Part shown: piece by piece, positions 1-18,234 of the stretch
Layout of the letters: every line of letters begins with the position of its first letter
Position numbering within the stretch: position 1 is the first letter of the stretch
From: Solanum dulcamara
Taxonomy: Eukaryota; Streptophyta; Magnoliopsida; Solanales; Solanaceae
Assembly: GCF_947179165.1 (NCBI RefSeq)
Contig: NC_077248.1
Coordinates: forward strand, 7,251,256 to 7,315,255
Length of the DNA stretch: 64,000 nucleotides
Direction of reading: 5' to 3'
Translations under genes and position numbers: made by a program
Notes under the pieces: model-generated
Told to the model about the DNA's origin: nothing
What the model saw: the letters and a program-made list of their open reading frames with translations, nothing else
Database searches by the model: none

Positions 1-229
1 GCATACGAATCACACTAGATACACATTAGATACATATATTTGTATGTATCTGAGATATCAGATACATGCAAGAGTGGCGAGGGAAGCGAGCGAACTTTGT
101 TATGTATCTCAGATACATGCGAATCCACTTGGAGACAATGAATCTATAACAAGTTACACATAATTTTGACCATATGTATTCAGAGATACATGTATTTGGA
201 CGTATCTGAATATATTTGGACGCATAAAA
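1..229. other. intergenic, no gene seen
   Basis: AT-rich sequence. The words gatacat and gtatctga recur on both strands through the first 225 bases, giving a degenerate short repeat. I see no coding potential or splice-like signals. Confidence 0.5.
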
Positions 230-521
230 TATACTCCCTTCATTTCAAAATAATTGAATTGTTGGAATATGACACATATCTTAAGAAAAAAAACAAAGAC
301 ATAAATTAATCATGTTTTTCCATTTTTGACTTTTTCAAACTCCATGTAACTTTCAATACTCATTTAATTCATTCTTGGAACTCAACCTTGAAAATTTAAT
401 TAATGAAGGGTAAAATTGGAAAACATTTCCAACATCTATCTTGAATAGTGAACAATTTAATTATTTTGAACACTAAAAAATACTCCAACAATTCAATTAT
501 TTTGGAATGGAGAAAGTATAT
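230..521. mobile_element. MITE with long terminal inverted repeats
   Basis: The left end (tactcccttcatttcaaaat, continuing aattgaattgttgga) is repeated in reverse complement at 481-520. About 35 bases pair with few mismatches. The roughly 220 bases between are AT-rich and non-coding. The start CTCCCT..TTC belongs to a very common family of small non-autonomous DNA transposons in Solanaceae, and five to six relatives lie elsewhere in this window. I could not fix a target-site duplication. Confidence 0.75.
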
Positions 522-750
522 AGTAAGATATGTAATAATACAAACTAGAGTTTATCTAAGTAATTAACTCCTAAACTAGTGAGATTTATGTAAATTCTCC
601 TTGTAATAAGTTATATACGCCTCTTTGTGTTCCCCCAAAAGTGTTGGAATTAGAGCATGTTTGGATTGACTTATTTTAAGGTGTTTTTAAATGAGTGTTT
701 GGATAAATTTAAAAATTATTTATCAGTATTTAGTTTTAATCTAAAATGAT
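522..750. other. intergenic, no gene seen
   Basis: AT-rich non-coding sequence. A phrase near 657-700 (gcatgtttggattgactta) looks like the edge of another small transposon, but I could not find its partner end. Confidence 0.4.
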
Positions 751-971
751 GCTCCCTCTGTTCGAATTTACTTGTCAAATTTTGACTTTACACACTTATT
801 AAAAAATAATGATTGGTATGGCGAGTTTACTATTTTACCCCTATTAATTGATAGAGTCCTAGACATATTTACTCTTTACATTTTCAAAGACATTAACTCA
901 ATGTTAATAAATTGAGAATATAATATAAAAATAAAAATTGTTGTCACGACCCGAATCCGAGTGTGATGGCA

Positions 972-1690
972 CAAGCAAACTCATCCCAAGTCATCTGGTA
1001 TGACCTAACTGGCCTGGAACTCAGATACACTCTCCACCATTCTCTGGCTGGCCCACGTAATTGGAGTGTAGTATAACGAACTCCGTGAGTCTCAGCTAAC
1101 CCTACTGCCTCCAACAACTCTCCGCACATGGTCAGAAACTCGTGTGCATCCTCAGTCTTCCCACTCTGAAACTGTGGTGGGTCCATTTTTCAAAACCTCT
1201 CATAACGGCGTTGCTCGTCGTCAGTCAACATGACTATAGGTGGACCCTTGGCTCCCCCTCCATCCTCATCAGCTCTAGGGCCTGCAATTGGCTGGCCCAC
1301 CAGACCCTGAACAATTGGAATCTGATGCTGCCATAGGGTCTGAGCTTCTGATCTAGTCTGAGAACCCTCGGCTGTACTATTCGCCCTCACACTTTGATTA
1401 AATCCTTCGAGCGCATTCAATACTCGCATCAAAGTGGCCTGAAGCAATGGTGCAGTAGCAAGCTCTGGAGGGACCTGTTCCTCTCTAATATCAATTTGTG
1501 GATCAAGAGAGGTCTCTCTAGCACGACCTCTAGCTAGTGCCGCTCTTCGAGCACGACCTATGCCTGCCACCACACTTCGACCACGACCTCTAGCTCGACC
1601 TCTATCTCTACCCCTAGTTGGGGTCCCAACATCAACCTCGGGGAGTGTCTCCCTTCCTCTACCTCTAGCCGTAGTTCTGGTCCTAACCAT
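972..1690 (-). pseudogene. retrotransposon gag remnant, interrupted and truncated
   Basis: The minus-strand reading frame starts at 1690 with an Arg/Gly-rich N-terminus (residues about 1-65, many RG and RGR pairs) typical of plant Gypsy gag proteins. It continues to DDEQRRYERF, where a TGA stop sits at 1190-1192. Beyond it, in the same frame, come KMDPPQFQSGKTEDAHEF and a capsid-like segment with REWW, ending at WDEFACA. The stop probably arose from an arginine CGA codon. After about residue 239 the frame enters LTR sequence and no longer encodes gag. The remnant is not functional. Confidence 0.8.
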
Positions 1691-3493
1691 CTGTCAGAAG
1701 GGACACGTGAAAATTCAGTACCAACACAACACGCACGATACAAAGTGAAAGAACAAAGAGAAAATTTCTTAAAAGTCCTCATAACCTCTCGAAGATAAGT
1801 ACAGACGTCTCCGTACCGATCCTCAAGACTCTACTTAGACTCGGCTTGTATACACGTGAGACCTATGAACCTAGGGCTCTGATACCATTTTTTCACGACC
1901 CAAATCCGGGTGTGATGGCACTCATCTCAATCCACCGAGACAAGTCAGTCTAAAACTCAACGAAAAGTAAATGCGGAAGTAATTGAGATAAAACAAGGTT
2001 TAACTTAGTTAAAAATAAATAAATAATCTCAAAATCCCCCAAGACTGATTGTCATGTGTACAAGCCACTAATATATTATCGAAGTACGAAAGAAAATACA
2101 GTCACAATGTCTTTGTCTCTAGAATAGGACTAAAACAAAATAAAATAGTATGAGGTGTCCGCTAGATGGATGTAACAGCTACCTCAACACTCGAAATGAC
2201 AGCCGCAGATGTGGTAGAAAACACTAGGAGATCAAATAGTTTCGGGCTCACAACCTACACAAGTGTAGAAGCAATGGGTGAGTACCAAACAACATGGTAA
2301 TCAGCAAGTGGATAACTAAAACTAAGCAAAGCTCAATAGATACAAGTACTCCTGTCATCCCAACCGAACCTCCTTAACTACAGCCTGTATAAAATCAGCC
2401 CAACTCTACACTCTACGCAATAATAACAATACAATCCACGAATATTCATCGGTAGTCTTATTAAGTAAATCATATCAAGTCAAATTCAACATATACAGAG
2501 CAATAAGTGGTAAACACGAATTCACAAATATCAACAAAATGCGATGCAATGCAATAAGATGATACATGTCTGTCCTATCGGTACACATCCGCTGAATTAC
2601 AGTCTGAAATCTATGGGGGACATTTCTGTCCATCTAACCTGCCACGGAACGTGTGGCCTGTCACCTCAATATATATATCCTGTTACGGAGCATGTGGCCC
2701 GACCCATTTGTTTTCTATTATTTTCAGTCTCAGCACGGTAAGTCAGAACCCATGCAATCAGTTCATGTTCGTATGATTCACGATAATAACATGCCAACAA
2801 CAGTGATTTTTCCTATTTCGTATCAACATAGTCATTTCACATGTCCAAAATAAATACATAATCTCATCACATCAATTCCACCAATACATGTCATTAGATC
2901 GTCATTTTATACCTCTCATCTCCATTTTTAAGGTCAATCATACAGTCAATAATCCAGTCCAATTCTCATTATTCCCCAATACACATAACAAGGAAATACA
3001 AGCCTCTACAAGCTTAAACTGAGGTTTAGAAATTCATTTGCCTCAGATAAACAAGCAATCACTCCGGGACTTGAGCCTTCCCTTTTTGTTGGGCCTCCAA
3101 ATCAACGTAATCTAGTCAAATAAATAATCACAATAAAATTTAAAAACTAGCAACACTCATGTCTATCCTAGACCCAAAAACTCACACAAATCTATAATCA
3201 AGTTCCCAAATCTTGATGCCAATTAATAAATCAAATCTTATATTTTCTAAATTTCAAGCCTAGGATTAAATCTTAATTTTTTCCAATGTCACAAATTTGA
3301 TGAAATTTATATAATATATACACATAATATTTAGTTACCTATCTCAATATATCAAAACTTAATTTATAATGTAAAATAATATATTAATAGTTAAAATTAA
3401 AGTCACTGATTATGAAACCAGTGGCAACAGCACGCCAGATTTCCTACTGCTTTCATACTTGCACATAGTGCTAATAAAGTAATAAGAATATGA

Positions 3494-3507
3494 CCCCCCC
3501 CCCCCCC
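3494..3507 (+). repeat. poly-C run inside the LTR
   Basis: A homopolymer of about 14 C residues lies within the 5' LTR of the retrotransposon. Its length is likely to be unreliable in sequencing and variable between accessions. Confidence 0.9.
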
Positions 3508-3924
3508 AAACAACTTAAGCTTACCTGAATTGCAGTGCGGCGATCTCTTCTCGTCGTCGTCTGCGAAGGTAAGTTTTTTGTCTTTTTTTGCTTTTTTTTT
3601 TTAATTAATTAGGTACTAAAGTAATAAATTCTACTAACCTATTTTAATAAATATAAGAAAAGTGATATAAGATATTAAATAAATTAACACTTTAGCCCAT
3701 CAACTAAATTAATTATTTAAAATTATCCATCAATTAATTAACTGAAGTTATCGAATAGTCCAAAATTCTCAATTTAAATGTACGGAAGGATTCTTTTATG
3801 AAGGTAAGAAGACTCGTTCTCAAAATGACCTAACAGGTCATTATAATTGTTCTTTCTTGAATTGTCAAAAATGACAAGTAAAAGTAGAATTCATATTAAC
3901 AAGTAAATCCAAACGAAGGGAGTA

Positions 3925-4436
3925 GTAATAATAAGCCAAGAATCATAAGTTAAAATCTTTTTAACATATATATCAAAAACAAAACCAAAAACCAATTCAA
4001 ACACACTTAATGACATGAGCACTACGTCAAAATGAATAGATTTCTCATATGAATTTGGGGTTTATCGACAAAATATAATGTCTCCTCTAATGGATCAGGA
4101 AAAACACAAGCATATATATTAATGGACTTGGAAAACCTAACACGAGTTTTTAGAGTTTGATTTAATTTAGTCTTGTGTTGAATGCATGGTGTGATCCATC
4201 ACATCACCTAAAAACCTTAAATACTAAAAAGATATATATACTTTTATTTACACTAATTATATCTCAGCATGACACCACATGTACATGCCTGTTTTTTTTT
4301 CTTTTAAAAGGCGAAGCACGTAAAAAAATTAATTTGATGATGGATGACAGTTATATTTATATACGAAGAGTCGTGTTGAAAATATAATTTTATAAATATA
4401 AAAGTGATTTCTATGTGTATATATATGTGTTCCTGG

Positions 4437-4437
<1 letters not shown>
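3925..4437. other. intergenic, no gene seen
   Basis: AT-rich, non-coding. A 70-codon open frame near 4175 has no recognisable domain and lies in low-complexity sequence. Confidence 0.45.
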
Positions 4438-4526
<89 letters not shown>

Positions 4527-4528
4527 TC
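4438..4528 (+). repeat. compound microsatellite (TA)n then (TTA)n
   Basis: A TA dinucleotide run of about 18 units starts near 4439 and passes directly into about 16 TTA/ATT trinucleotide units ending near 4526. The tract is perfect or nearly so. Confidence 0.95.
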
Positions 4529-4560
4529 ATGCTAAGAATCAATCTAATACATGAATAACT

Positions 4561-4752
4561 TGCTTATTCATGTATTTTATATATTATTTGGTTTGTAAAT
4601 AGAATAAAAGGTATTCATATATTAATTTTATAGCATGTTTGGTTGGTAAGTTTCAAATATTATATAAAAGTTATTCATGTATTAATTTTATAGCATGTTT
4701 GGTTGGTAAGTTTCAAATGTTGTATAAAAGTTATTCATGTATTAATTTTATA
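4561..4752 (+). repeat. 60-bp tandem repeat, about three copies
   Basis: The segments 4621-4680 and 4681-4740 are nearly identical 60-bp units containing tagcatgtttggttggtaag. The segment 4561-4620 is a more diverged copy and 4741-4752 begins another. The phrase tttggttggtaagtttcaaa resembles the inner part of small transposons, so the repeat may have grown inside one. Confidence 0.85.
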
Positions 4753-5344
4753 TGGTGCTTAATTGTGTTTTAGTAATCCAATATAATTAATACTCACATA
4801 ACTTATGAGGAAATCTATGTATAATTTTATGCAAGATAGAAGATGGAATAAGTTATGTGTGTATTAATTATACATGAATTAAAATAATAAAATTACATAT
4901 TTACCCCTAATTTGTTTACTTTTTTAAAATTTTTAAAAAACTTATAGGAAATATTCCAATGTTACAGCGAAGCCAAACTTGCAAACCATGAAACACTGGG
5001 TGCAAGCATTAAATCCTTATTTGTTGCATGAAGAAAAGAATTTTCCCTAATTTTATTTACTTATTTATTTGTAAATAATGTATATTAATTTAGAAGATTG
5101 AGGAGGTCGACTAAGCTGTTTCTGTTCCTCATGTTTTTTTGGCTTCGTTATTCTTATCCCCCAAAACTGCCTTTTATTATTTCTGCATCGTAATTTTTAG
5201 TTAATGGTGATATATTTGTGTATTTTGGCTTGTTTATCAAGTATGCTATTATTTTTCGATTTTTATAATTTTAGATTAATTTTTTTTAAAAAAATAATTT
5301 ATAATTAATTAAATGTTCAATAAAAAATAATTTATATATTGTAA

Positions 5345-5575
5345 TTTCTACATAACTAATATTTGCATAACTAATACCACTTAACTAATATTTGCATAAC
5401 TAATACCTATATAACTAATACTTGCATAACTAATACCTACATAACTAATACTTGCAGAACTCATACTTATATAACTAATACTTGCATAACTAATATCTAC
5501 ATAACTTACTCTTGCATAACTAATACATGCATAACTTATTCCTACATAACTAATACCTGCATAACTCTCCCCTTA
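5345..5575 (+). repeat. 15-bp minisatellite ATAACTAATACYTRC
   Basis: About fifteen imperfect copies of a roughly 15-bp unit (for example ataactaatacctac and ataactaatacttgc) lie in head-to-tail order. The units alternate between two types, making a 30-bp higher-order period. Related words (ttattcatgtattaatt) occur near 4560-4880, so both arrays could be subterminal repeats of one large non-autonomous transposon. Confidence 0.8.
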
Positions 5576-5883
5576 TGATTATAGTTAACTAATAACTTTA
5601 TGCATTTTTAATTTTTAAGTACTCACTTCATCCCACGTCCCAATTTATATGATATAGTTTAAATTCGAGAGTCAAACTTGTTTATTTCGACCTTGCATTC
5701 GGATATATAATTTACATATATTTAAAAATTAGATAAAAAGTACTATAAGTTACAAAAACTAACAATCTTAAATAGTCAAAGGGCAAACAAATAAATTATG
5801 ATTAAAAGAATTCTTGTTTTGATTCGAACTAACAAGGTCCTCAATAACATGACATAAAGACTTGAAGACTTATTCTTATTTAG

Positions 5884-6162
5884 GTACTCTCTCCGTTCCA
5901 TATACTAAAAATGTTCATCCTATATTATTTGATCACTTACTAAATCAAGATACAATTAATTAAATTTTTCATATTTTATCCCTACAATTAATATGGACTT
6001 TTGAATGTAAACAATTTCCGATACTAGCTATTTCTATACGCTTTATATATTGCATTGATATAAACAAAGGACAAAATGATAACGTCTTTCAATGTATTAA
6101 TAATTTCTTAATCACTATGTAAAGTTGAAAGTGTCCATCTAATATGAAACGGAGGAAGTACT
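5884..6162. mobile_element. MITE of the CTCTCTCCGTTCC family
   Basis: The left end gtactctctccgttccatat pairs with the right end atatgaaacggaggaagtac. The internal 240 bases are AT-rich and non-coding. It is a relative of the MITEs at 230, 11103, 21635 and 59667. Confidence 0.8.
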
Positions 6163-6974
6163 TTGTATTAATTCTCACCTCAAATTCATTCTGAAGCTGG
6201 AAAAAAAAGGGAAAAAAAAAAGAACTTATCAAAGAAAGGGAAAAAAAATAGAATGCTACAAATAATTATTTTTTAAAAAAAAAGACGACAATTTTATTTT
6301 GATAAAGATATGAGCAATAAAAACATGTGCTTCCGCTCGATAAAGGTAGAGTTTGGTATTTGTCGAATCGGCCACTTCGGAGTTGGACAACTTTTCGACG
6401 TTTTATTTTAAAATTAATATTATGATGTTTGAGTCAATTTATGTCTATCGCAATTATTTATAAAATATTTTTTATTTCCCATCCACAACGAATATTAGTT
6501 TACCCTATCCACTACAGTAATGATAAATAGAATTTTTTAAAATATTTTTAATTTCTGCTGAAATTTAAACCGAAGATTGATACTTGGCGATATAAAGATA
6601 ATGATGACTAATTCCTATGACTGTTTCCGTAAAGTTCATCGTCAAAAAGAAATATAGTATATACCAATAAAATAACCAAACGTATCATGAAGCAGAAATA
6701 TCCAAGAAGGAAAAAATTATTTAGGTGAATACTTTTTAATAAATAATTATTTATTTTAATGATATTTTTTATTTATTATCATTTATAGCAATACATAGTA
6801 ATACTATGATAAATTTGTACTTATATTAAAAGTGAATTATGCATGCAATATAAATATATTATAACTGTTATAAAATATATTATGCTTGTTTGATAAGAAA
6901 ATTAACACAATTTATAATAAGTATATTAAAATGTATGATAAATATATTATTCATCAATAAGATTTTATATTATA
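6163..6974. other. intergenic, no gene seen
   Basis: AT-rich, non-coding sequence with A-rich runs at 6200-6290. I see no recognisable gene or transposon end. Confidence 0.5.
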
Positions 6975-6976
6975 TA

Positions 6977-7843
6977 CAGTAAAACCCCGATAAAGTAATA
7001 ATCTCGCTAAATGAATATTTTTCTCCGATCCCGACTTGGGCCAATTATATTAAAGTAATATTCTCGCTAAATGCATTAGATAATAATTAAAAATAAAGTA
7101 TTAAAGGCCGAGAAAAATATAAAGTAATAATTACTAGAATACATCAAGAATTTATATATATTTAATCAGTCAATAATACTAGACCAATAACTATTCTTTT
7201 TAAAATGTGATTCTATAGTTGATTGTTTTTTTCTTCCCACCAAAATCAAAATTAATCTCATCCTTAACTTTTTGAAGAGCGGACACAATTTTCGGAATAT
7301 TTTGTTCGTGTTGTACCAAATAGTTTGACAATGTAGTCATTGCTTGAAATGCCTCCTTTGACGATACATGTGGGACAATGCTAATAGTTGAATTCTCTTT
7401 CTTATGCTCACATATTGCGTTTCTTATTTTATTGGTTAAAGATAATTTTTGTACGTCTTTCAAATGATGAGAAGACATTATACTTGGATTATGATTTTTA
7501 AACATCTAGCCTTTTCCTTTTATAGTTAACATAAAATCTCTTCATATTCTATATAAATGAATACAATTAGAAACATTAAACTTTACTAAATTCGTTTAGC
7601 TTTCCTAGATTTAAATAATAAATATGCAAAGTCTACACTTTTTAATTTCCTAAATTTAAACTTTTAAAATTCTTAATTCAATTTTCTTTTCTTTCTTATT
7701 GCACATACTGCAAAATACTCTCTAAAATAATAAATATTTATTTATCGATAAATAAATATTTTATGCATTTATCGATAAACTAATAATCTCGATAAATGAT
7801 TTTTATTCGGTCCCAAACATAAACATTTATAGAAATTTTACTG
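6977..7843 (-). mobile_element. pogo/Emigrant-type DNA transposon, deletion derivative
   Basis: The ends are cagtaaaaccccgataaa on the left and, read on the minus strand, cagtaaaatttctataaa on the right. A TA dinucleotide flanks each side (6975-6976 and 7844-7845), as expected for the Tc1/mariner/pogo superfamily. The consensus CAGTAAAACCTCTATAAATTAATA is the terminal repeat of Emigrant/Lemi elements in dicots. At 867 bp it is far shorter than an autonomous element. A fragment of transposase-like coding sequence survives inside. Confidence 0.85.
7200..7505 (-). pseudogene. probable C-terminal remnant of a pogo-like transposase
   Basis: An open frame of 101 codons lies inside the pogo-type element, on the strand expected if the element reads leftward. 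It contains SKEAFQAMTTLSNYLVQHEQ followed by a short amphipathic stretch and a basic GGKKK end. Plant pogo/Tigger transposases often end with an EAl..l..YL.Q-type helical segment, so this is probably the tail of one. The CENP-B DNA-binding and DDE catalytic domains are absent. Assignment rests on context and a weak family resemblance. Confidence 0.5.
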
Positions 7844-7845
7844 TA

Positions 7846-9017
7846 ATATGTTTTATAATTTGATCTCTATAATATATATTAAATTGTATTATAAATATAT
7901 TATTAAATGTCTAGTTAAAAAAATATTACTATAAATGATAAATATTTTCTTAATATATCACATTTGTGTAAGTTTGTAAGTTTCTCTAGTAAGAAATTGT
8001 AAAGTTAATTAAGACTACAAAAGAAGATAGTGCATCATGACTTTTGAGGAAGTAAAATATTTTTTTAAATATAGTAGTTGTATAAGTCAAAATTGCATTA
8101 AGCCAAAGAACGTACTAATTTATCATGCATGGTTTATTTCATAAGTCTCATAATTGTTACATAATTTTTTTCTACATTTGATGTTCGATATTTATATTGA
8201 AACTTGATTAAATTCAATTTCATGTCGAAAAGTCTCTCATTAAAGGATAAAACACTCTGTAACAAAGATAATTATGTATCCAAGAGTGATTAAGGACAAA
8301 AGAATAATTACCACTCTACCACAATTCTTGTTACGTTAATAATAATGGTTACATATGCCATTCTTCGGAACGTTATTTACACACCAAATAAACTTCTGGT
8401 TACACCAAATTAAAGTCATTAAATTGGACTATCTGGTGAGAAGAAAAAGTATGGCTCATCTAACTTGTATTTACCTTATTAACTTGAGGACCACAAATGA
8501 AGTCAGGTAGGATCGAAGGGGTTTATCTAGTATATATAACAAAGATCATGATTAAAGAAATTATCTAGTACCATAAATATTACTACTATCAAAGATCATT
8601 GAACATTAACACTGCACTCTGCTAACAAATAATATTGAAGCAGATCTGCTTCAATTGAGAGAATGAGCATTAAACCCTGCCTACTGTCCATACACCAAGT
8701 AGTTTTGATGGGCACATAAAGCAATACAGTATTTCTTTTTCAAAGACTATGCTCTACTGCCAAGTTTTCGATTTTTTTGAACAAGAACAATTGTCCAGAG
8801 AAGAGGGAAGAATCATACATTGTGTGTTACCATCACCGATAAACTATTTGGTTTACTCAAACTATCAATTTGAAGAGGTTAACCAGATGAAGTCGCCTTT
8901 TCTTGATCCTGGCAGGCCAACACAATCTAAACCGAACCCCACAAACAATAACGACATATTGAAGTATGATATAATGCACATTGGATACAGTACTTACTAC
9001 TTTGATTTCTCTGAACT
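7846..9017. other. intergenic and 3' flank of the CPK13 gene
   Basis: From 7846 to about 8700 I see AT-rich, non-coding sequence. The part adjoining the stop codon (about 8700-9017) is less AT-rich and probably includes the 3' untranslated region of the minus-strand kinase gene. A plus-strand open frame at 8749-9093 overlaps the last kinase exon in antisense and shows no protein family signal. Confidence 0.5.
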
Positions 9018-16312
<7,295 letters not shown>

Positions 16313-16834
16313 TCGCAATCAAACCCCAATTTTAACCTTGTACACTTATACTGTACATAAATATATACAATACAGTTCGAATTGAAGCTATAAATTCAGC
16401 AAAATCAGCAGAAACCCCTCAAATGTGAATGCTTGTGTGATATCTGGGGATGGGAAACTATGGTGGGGAAGATAGAGGGGTGGGGTGTGTACGGCAACGG
16501 CTCGGATGCTTTTTGTACTATTTTTTTGAATTTTCTAATTGGTAGTAAAATAATTTTTATGGGAATGCATCTGACATATATATATATATAGAGAGAGAAT
16601 TAATTAATGGTGAAAATGATATGTATATATTGTTGGGCGTGAAATTTGTCGGCTAACTGTGAAACGGGACGGAGAGGAAGGGAAGATGAAGAAGGAAAGG
16701 GGTTTGGGGTTTTTGTGTTGCATCTGTTTTCTCATTATAGTTTCCGTATTTTAATTTGTTTGTATTATTTTTTGTTTTAATTATTTTTAAATGTAATGTG
16801 TATTTTTTTCCTCAATAATAACATATTCAATAAA
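16313..16834 (-). promoter_or_regulatory. 5' leader and promoter region of CPK13
   Basis: This is the upstream flank of the minus-strand kinase start. A TATA-like run (tatatatatatatagagaga on the plus strand) lies at about 16577-16597, roughly 270 bases above the ATG. The start site of transcription cannot be placed from sequence alone. Confidence 0.35.
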
Positions 16835-17213
16835 GAGCCCGTTTGGATGGGCTTAAAAAAGTAACTTTTATGTATGAAGTGCTTTTAAAATTTTGAAGTG
16901 CTGAAAGTTATTTTTATAAATAAGCAGTTGAGTGTTTGGATAAAAGTGCTTATGATGTGAATTTTAGGGTTAAAAGAATAAAAAAAGGTAGTTTGGAATT
17001 TAGTTAAAATATAAAGGATATAAAAGTAATTTCCATGGTCAAAGAAAATGACTTTAAGCACTTTGGAAAAAAAAGTTAGGAATCCTAACTTTTCATTTTT
17101 GACTGACTTTAAGAACTTTATGGCTTAAAGTCAGCATTAGGCAAACACGTCCAGAAGCTAAAAAGGGGCTTTAAGTTGGTTTTGACCAACTTAAAGCCAA
17201 TCCAAACGGGCTC
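16835..17213. mobile_element. MITE with GAGCCCGTTTGGAT ends
   Basis: The left end gagcccgtttggatgggctt pairs with the right end aagccaatccaaacgggctc. The interior carries further internal inverted repeats (ttaagttggttttgaccaac is itself nearly palindromic). It is about 380 bp and non-coding. I could not fix a clean target duplication. It sits about 520 bp upstream of the CPK13 start codon. Confidence 0.8.
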
Positions 17214-18234
17214 AAAATCTCATTAGGTGAGGTATGAGAAAAATAGAGTCTACGTAGACCTTATTATCTCATGAATATAAAGAGATTGTTTCCTATAGAC
17301 TATCGGTTCATGTGCATCAAATCCTAACAAAAGAAGAAGAAAGAAATGAAGAGCATTGTCATTAATAAGAAAAAAAGTATAAAGTCTACGAGAAAGAAAC
17401 AATAACAATAACAAAATAGGACGATAATCGAAACACAATAAACAACATATGACACGAACTACAAGAGTACGATTAGTACTACAAAAGGCACTAACAAGCC
17501 TTTTTCAATACATTTAATATATATTTAATTTAATATCATAGAATTAAAAAAATACTTAAATTTTATATCAAATTAAAATTAGATAAATAAATAAAAAGGG
17601 GGAAATATTTTTATGTGACTATTGGATTTGGATTTTGGACTTTGAATTTTGGATCTATGAAAAAAGCCTCTCTACTTGCACAAAAATAAGATAATGTATG
17701 TGTATAATACTTTATCTCTATAGATCTTCTTGAATCTCACATTGAGTTAGTGTTTGATCATATTTTATTTAATTTTTTTAAGTATCTGTTTAGTTATGAA
17801 ATTTGATCAGATTTTGAAATTTTGATCTTTAAAATTTTTATATTTTTCTAAGTAAAATGCATGTACAACTACAACTTCAACTTCAAGTACTAAAAATCGT
17901 GACTTTAAAAATTTAAATTTTGAGATTGCCAAATGCTTGGGATTTCCTCTATTTAATTGTTTTTCTTCTTTTTGTTATTAGATATTTTATTCGTACACAA
18001 CTTCTCTTTGTTTTTCTGGCCTCTAATAAGTTGCCGACGAAGTTCGAAAAAACAATTTTTTGATGAAACGAAAGCTAAATATGTTGTTGTAGTATGGATT
18101 TGGAATTTGTATTTTGTCCTACAAGAATATCTTTGATGAAATAATATAGTTTCTTTTTGCGAGCAGGAGATTTTTGACATCTACCAAAAAGAAAAATGAT
18201 TTTGGTTTTTCGTTTTTAGATTTTTTTGATTAAA
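17214..18234. other. intergenic; possible inverted LINE/SINE tail fragment
   Basis: At about 17225-17312 words such as tctacgtagacctta and ttgtttcctatagactatcg are a degenerate reverse complement of the RTE/SINE 3' end found elsewhere in the window. The rest is AT-rich and I see nothing in it. Confidence 0.4.

Larger units (their letters stand above)
942..3845 (-). mobile_element. internally deleted LTR retrotransposon (Ty3/Gypsy type)
   Basis: The element reads on the minus strand. The 5' LTR occupies about 1891-3845 (about 1.95 kb). A primer-binding site TGGTATCAGAGC, complementary to initiator tRNA-Met, follows at 1876-1887 on the minus strand. A gag remnant follows at 972-1690. After gag the sequence jumps straight to the last 31 bases of the 3' LTR (942-972, starting tgtcacgaccc on the plus strand), so protease, reverse transcriptase, integrase and nearly all of the 3' LTR are missing. 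The 5-bp target duplication attgt flanks it at 937-941 and 3846-3850. The high-coordinate terminus reads ta instead of the expected ca, probably a point mutation. Confidence 0.8.
751..3924. mobile_element. MITE split by a retrotransposon
   Basis: The left part (751-941, starting gctccctctgttcgaattta) and the right part (3846-3924, ending aaatccaaacgaagggagta) are the two ends of one MITE of the CTCCCTC family. Its terminal inverted repeats pair across the interruption, including the words acttgtcaaa and tgacaagta. The 2.9-kb LTR retrotransposon at 942-3845 interrupts it, so the MITE is the older insertion. Confidence 0.7.

Noticed and set aside
944..1186. Separate 80-residue gene
   Set aside because: It is the same gag frame as 1190-1690, cut by one TGA stop, and its end reads LTR sequence.
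5345..5575. CRISPR-like array
   Set aside because: Units are 15 bp without unique spacers and the DNA is a plant nuclear genome; it is a minisatellite.
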